A stretch of DNA of 64,000 bases from an uncultured Prevotella sp. Lineage in GTDB: Bacteria; Bacteroidota; Bacteroidia; Bacteroidales; Bacteroidaceae. Numbering within the stretch: the stretch's first letter is position 1; the number at the start of each line of letters is the position of its first letter. Both the position numbers and the translations under genes were made by a program. Positions 62,027-64,000 of this stretch are shown one piece after another. The notes below the pieces were generated by a model, which was given only the letters and a program-made list of their open reading frames with translations, made no database searches and had not been told where the DNA came from. The stretch spans positions 37,132 through 101,131 of the forward strand of contig CAJOCR010000006.1 in the NCBI GenBank assembly GCA_905236755.1, in the 5' to 3' direction.

Positions 62027-62517
62027 GCATCATTGTTTGGACGTGATTATAAGACTATCAGCAAGCATATCAATAATGCACTTAAAGAAGAATTGGCTGG
62101 TTCTGTGGTAGTCGCAAAATTTGCGAATACCACTCAGCATGGTGCGATCAAGGGTAAAACACAGACTCATGAAATCAACTTGTGCAAAAATTGCACAGGT
62201 TCAGCTTGAAGGCAAGAGGACAGTAAAACGAAACATTCCATATTTCAATTTAGACATGATAATCTCCGTTGGTTACCGTGTAAATTCCAAACGTGGTGTA
62301 AAATTCCGTCAGTGGGCAAAAGCGCATTGCCGCTACCCTGTTCCTTTGGTTCCTTAATAATAATCACATTCTATATCATCCTGACGGCACCAAGCGTATT
62401 GCAGATAGCACCCTTGTCGCCCTAACGTTGATGATTGCCGAGAGTAGAACAGAAGAAAAGGATGTTATGGTAAAGGTTGTTGTTAATCTGATAAACAAAA
62501 ACAACGATGAGCTATAG
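62027..62517 (+). pseudogene. Decayed RhuM-family (virulence/DNA-binding) gene
   Basis: Three fragments in three different frames join into one RhuM-type protein. Frame 2 (62027-62180) reads ASLFGRDYKTISKHINNAL and KFANTTQHGAIKGKTQTHEIN, frame 3 (about 62240-62330) reads YFNLDMIISVGYRVNS and KRGVKFRQWA, and frame 1 (62377-62517) reads HPDGTKRIADSTLVALTLMI then AESRTEEKDVMVKVVVNLIN before a TAG. At least two frameshifts and missing sequence between fragments show it is dead. RhuM genes are usually carried by genomic islands or restriction loci, so this marks a former insertion. Confidence 0.65.
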
Positions 62518-62560
62518 TGCAAAAGAAATTAATAAACAACTTTGAAATTTGAGGTTTGAA

Positions 62561-62760
62561 GTTTGAGATTTGAAGAATGAAGAAAAACCTTATAAATAAG
62601 CATGCAATTACAATTTCATTTTCGTTAGGGTTCTTACAGGCACAAAGTGCCGTGGTTTATCTCTGAAAAGGTTTCTGCCGTAAGGCTTGGGTGAGAAGAT
62701 GATGAAATGGAAAACTTGTTTTCAAATTTCAACAGCTTGCTCACACAACCATTTCGAAGA
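62561..62760. repeat. Intergenic repeat element, copy 1
   Basis: Ordered blocks TTTGAGATTTGAAGAATGAAG, AAATAAGCATGCAATTAC, TTACAGGCACAAAGTGCCGT, TTTCTGCCGTAAGGCTTG and CACAACCATTTCGAAGAAA are repeated at 63024-63380 in the same order. Two small hairpins (GGCAC-AAA-GTGCC and GCC-GTAA-GGC) are conserved. No open frame is shared. Confidence 0.65.
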
Positions 62761-62852
62761 AATGAAAACCTTTGAAGATGTTTTCTCGGTTCTTCTTTTT
62801 ATCACAATTTCTTTATCATTTGTCAATTTTTATTTAGCAGAGCGTGCCCGCG

Positions 62853-62902
62853 CATTCCTTCGAGATGCCTCCTAAATGCCTCCGAGATGGTTTCGAGATG
62901 AT
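62853..62902. repeat. Degenerate TTCGAGATGCC repeat cluster
   Basis: CCTTCGAGATGCC, CTCCTAAATGCC, CTCCGAGATGG and TTTCGAGATGA follow each other; they are the complement of the GCATCTCGAAG unit at 16451-16506 and 45844-45870. Confidence 0.5.
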
Positions 62903-63023
62903 TCTATTCTATTTTGTTAATCTTTTTTCTAAGGTAATGTTGAATCGAAGAGTTACTGACAGTCGAAAAGTAATCAATAGATTCTTTTTTATAAGCAAGA
63001 AAGAAAATGATATCAACCAGCAA

Positions 63024-63380
63024 CTTTGAGATTTGAAGAATGAAGAAAAACCGAGAAAACACCTCGAAGCATGGCGATGCCTGTGGCATCTATGCGAGAA
63101 TATGCCTTCGGTCTTGTGAAAGCGAGCTTTCACCGCCTTCACCATCTTTTCTCTGCGTTATCGCAAGCGATACCGCCTTGCTTCGAGAGAAAAACATATA
63201 AAACCCTAATACTGAATAAGTATGCAATTACGTTTTGATATTTCGTTTGGTTTTTTACAGGCACGAAGTGCCGTGGTTTATCTCTAAAAAGGTTTCTGCC
63301 GTAAGGCTTGTGATTGAAAGATGCTAATGAAAGCTTGCTTTCAAATTAGTATCTTTAAAGCACAACCATTTCGAAGAAAC
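63024..63380. repeat. Intergenic repeat element, copy 2
   Basis: Same ordered blocks as 62561-62760, but with about 130 bp of extra sequence between the first and second blocks. The hairpin reads GGCAC-GAA-GTGCC here against GGCAC-AAA-GTGCC in copy 1, so stem bases are unchanged and only the loop differs. Confidence 0.65.
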
Positions 63381-63430
63381 TCGGTTCTTCTTCATAATTA
63401 TTCAAGCAAGAAACGCAAGCAGTTGGTTAG

Positions 63431-63781
63431 CCCAAGAAAGATTTAAATATTGAAAGAATGAAAGATTTAAATATTATATCGGCATAGCCGACTAATCTTC
63501 AATGTTCAATCTTCAATCTTCAATAGCGAAGCTCCGCTTCGCGCTGGGGATGGGGGAGGCTAATTTTCATATAGAAGGAATATAGGAGGAATATAGGGAA
63601 ATAATAAAAAATGTTTTACTGTTTACAGAGTACAGAAAAAACATAAAAACGTGAAATTTTAAGTTTCTGGGCAGGCAGAAAATTTTCTCTGGGCAGAGAA
63701 TAAAAATGGGCTAACTAAGGGAAAAATAAGAGCAGTTTGAAAAGAATTTACGCGTGCATTTTTTTTCAACTTTTCTTTTTC
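63431..63781. other. Non-coding stretch without recognisable gene
   Basis: Contains AATCTTCAATGTTCAATCTTC-like short repeats near 63495-63523, a GC-rich GCGAAGCTCCGCTTCGCGC hairpin near 63525-63543, and CTGGGCAG direct repeats around 63667-63696. No credible coding frame. Confidence 0.4.
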
Positions 63782-63984
63782 AACTTCACCCCTTTCGTTT
63801 AAACGTTATGATATTCAGAGGGTTAAGTCAGTTTTTCTACTTCACCACATCTTCACCCCATCTTCACCTCTGTTGTTATGTTCTCCTGCCCTTTTTACAG
63901 CTGTTTAAAACGCTTTTTGAGGGTGAAGATGAGGTGAAGTTAGGGTGAAGATGGATTTTACACTTAAAGCATTGATATTCAGGG
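63782..63984. repeat. Inverted repeat of TTCACC / GGTGAA units flanked by TGATATTCAG direct repeats
   Basis: The left arm (63839-63870) contains four CTTCACC-type units if the one at 63784 is counted. The right arm (63920-63954) contains three GGTGAAG units. CATCTTCACCC at 63848-63858 pairs with GGGTGAAGATG at 63943-63953. TGATATTCAGAGGG (near 63809) and TGATATTCAGGG (63973-63984) bracket the structure as direct repeats. Confidence 0.65.
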
Positions 63985-64000
63985 TATAACACCCGTAGGG

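Noticed and set aside
62121..62357. 78-residue plus-strand frame as an independent gene
   Set aside because: Only its middle (YFNLDMIISVGYRV) is meaningful, and this is one fragment of the RhuM pseudogene.
62687..63029. Short plus-strand frames of about 60 residues in the right-hand region
   Set aside because: They arise inside the repeat elements, differ between the two copies, and lack promoters or families.

Overview
The window is chromosomal DNA from a member of the Bacteroidales, most likely Prevotella or a close relative. The signs are a complete SusCDEF-type starch locus, PorU/PorV of the type IX secretion system, type III glutamine synthetase, DUF4290 and DUF4250 proteins, and many promoters of the Bacteroidetes form TAnnTTTG with no Shine-Dalgarno sites. 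Species cannot be fixed by eye.

1-16430 is a starch/maltodextrin utilisation locus in two divergent arms. The minus arm reads lacI-type regulator, MFS sugar transporter, 4-alpha-glucanotransferase with two starch-binding domains, and a GH97 alpha-glucosidase cut by the left edge. The plus arm reads susC, susD, susE-like, susF-like and a secreted GH13 alpha-amylase. Two perfect GCAAACGTTTGC palindromes, one ahead of malQ and one between lacI and susC, tie both arms to the LacI-type protein. This differs from the SusR activator of the Bacteroides model.

16874-20076 holds rplM-rpsI and rpsB-tsf, each with a structured leader, closed by a strong terminator. 20204-26094 is FAH-family hydrolase, porU, porV, ispF, followed by a secreted PI-PLC-like protein (26277-27935) whose C-terminal tail resembles that of the amylase. 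A possible small minus-strand transcript with its own promoter and terminator lies at 27952-28154.

28511-48020 is a 19.5-kb surface-glycan region. It has GT4, GT2 and HlpA-like glycosyltransferases, a BNR-repeat sialidase-like protein, an IspD/TarI-like cytidylyltransferase, an SDR epimerase, a LicD transferase, a Wzx-like flippase, and three paralogous polytopic membrane proteins of GT-C character. An eight-gene minus operon contains a phosphoethanolamine-transferase-like sulfatase-fold protein, two acyltransferases, a UbiA-family (phosphoribosyl-polyprenol synthase-like) enzyme, a HAD phosphatase, GtrA and two of the GT-C-like proteins. I regard this operon as the best candidate for an undescribed system: polyprenyl-phosphate-pentose synthesis, flipping and transfer.

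48050-58737 is housekeeping: nadD-gmk-yicC on minus; tsaB, DUF4290, murA (Asp in place of the fosfomycin-target Cys), rimM, dxr, rseP, a DUF4250 protein and glutamine synthetase III on plus. 59194-60681 encodes a TlpA-like thioredoxin lipoprotein-type protein. 60811-61808 is a Panacea-type toxin-antitoxin pair with a palindrome ahead of the antitoxin. From 62027 to the right edge the DNA is decayed: a frameshifted RhuM-family pseudogene, a duplicated intergenic repeat, and a large inverted repeat of TTCACC/GGTGAA units. Several families of dispersed intergenic repeats recur through the window, and some have been captured into coding sequence.
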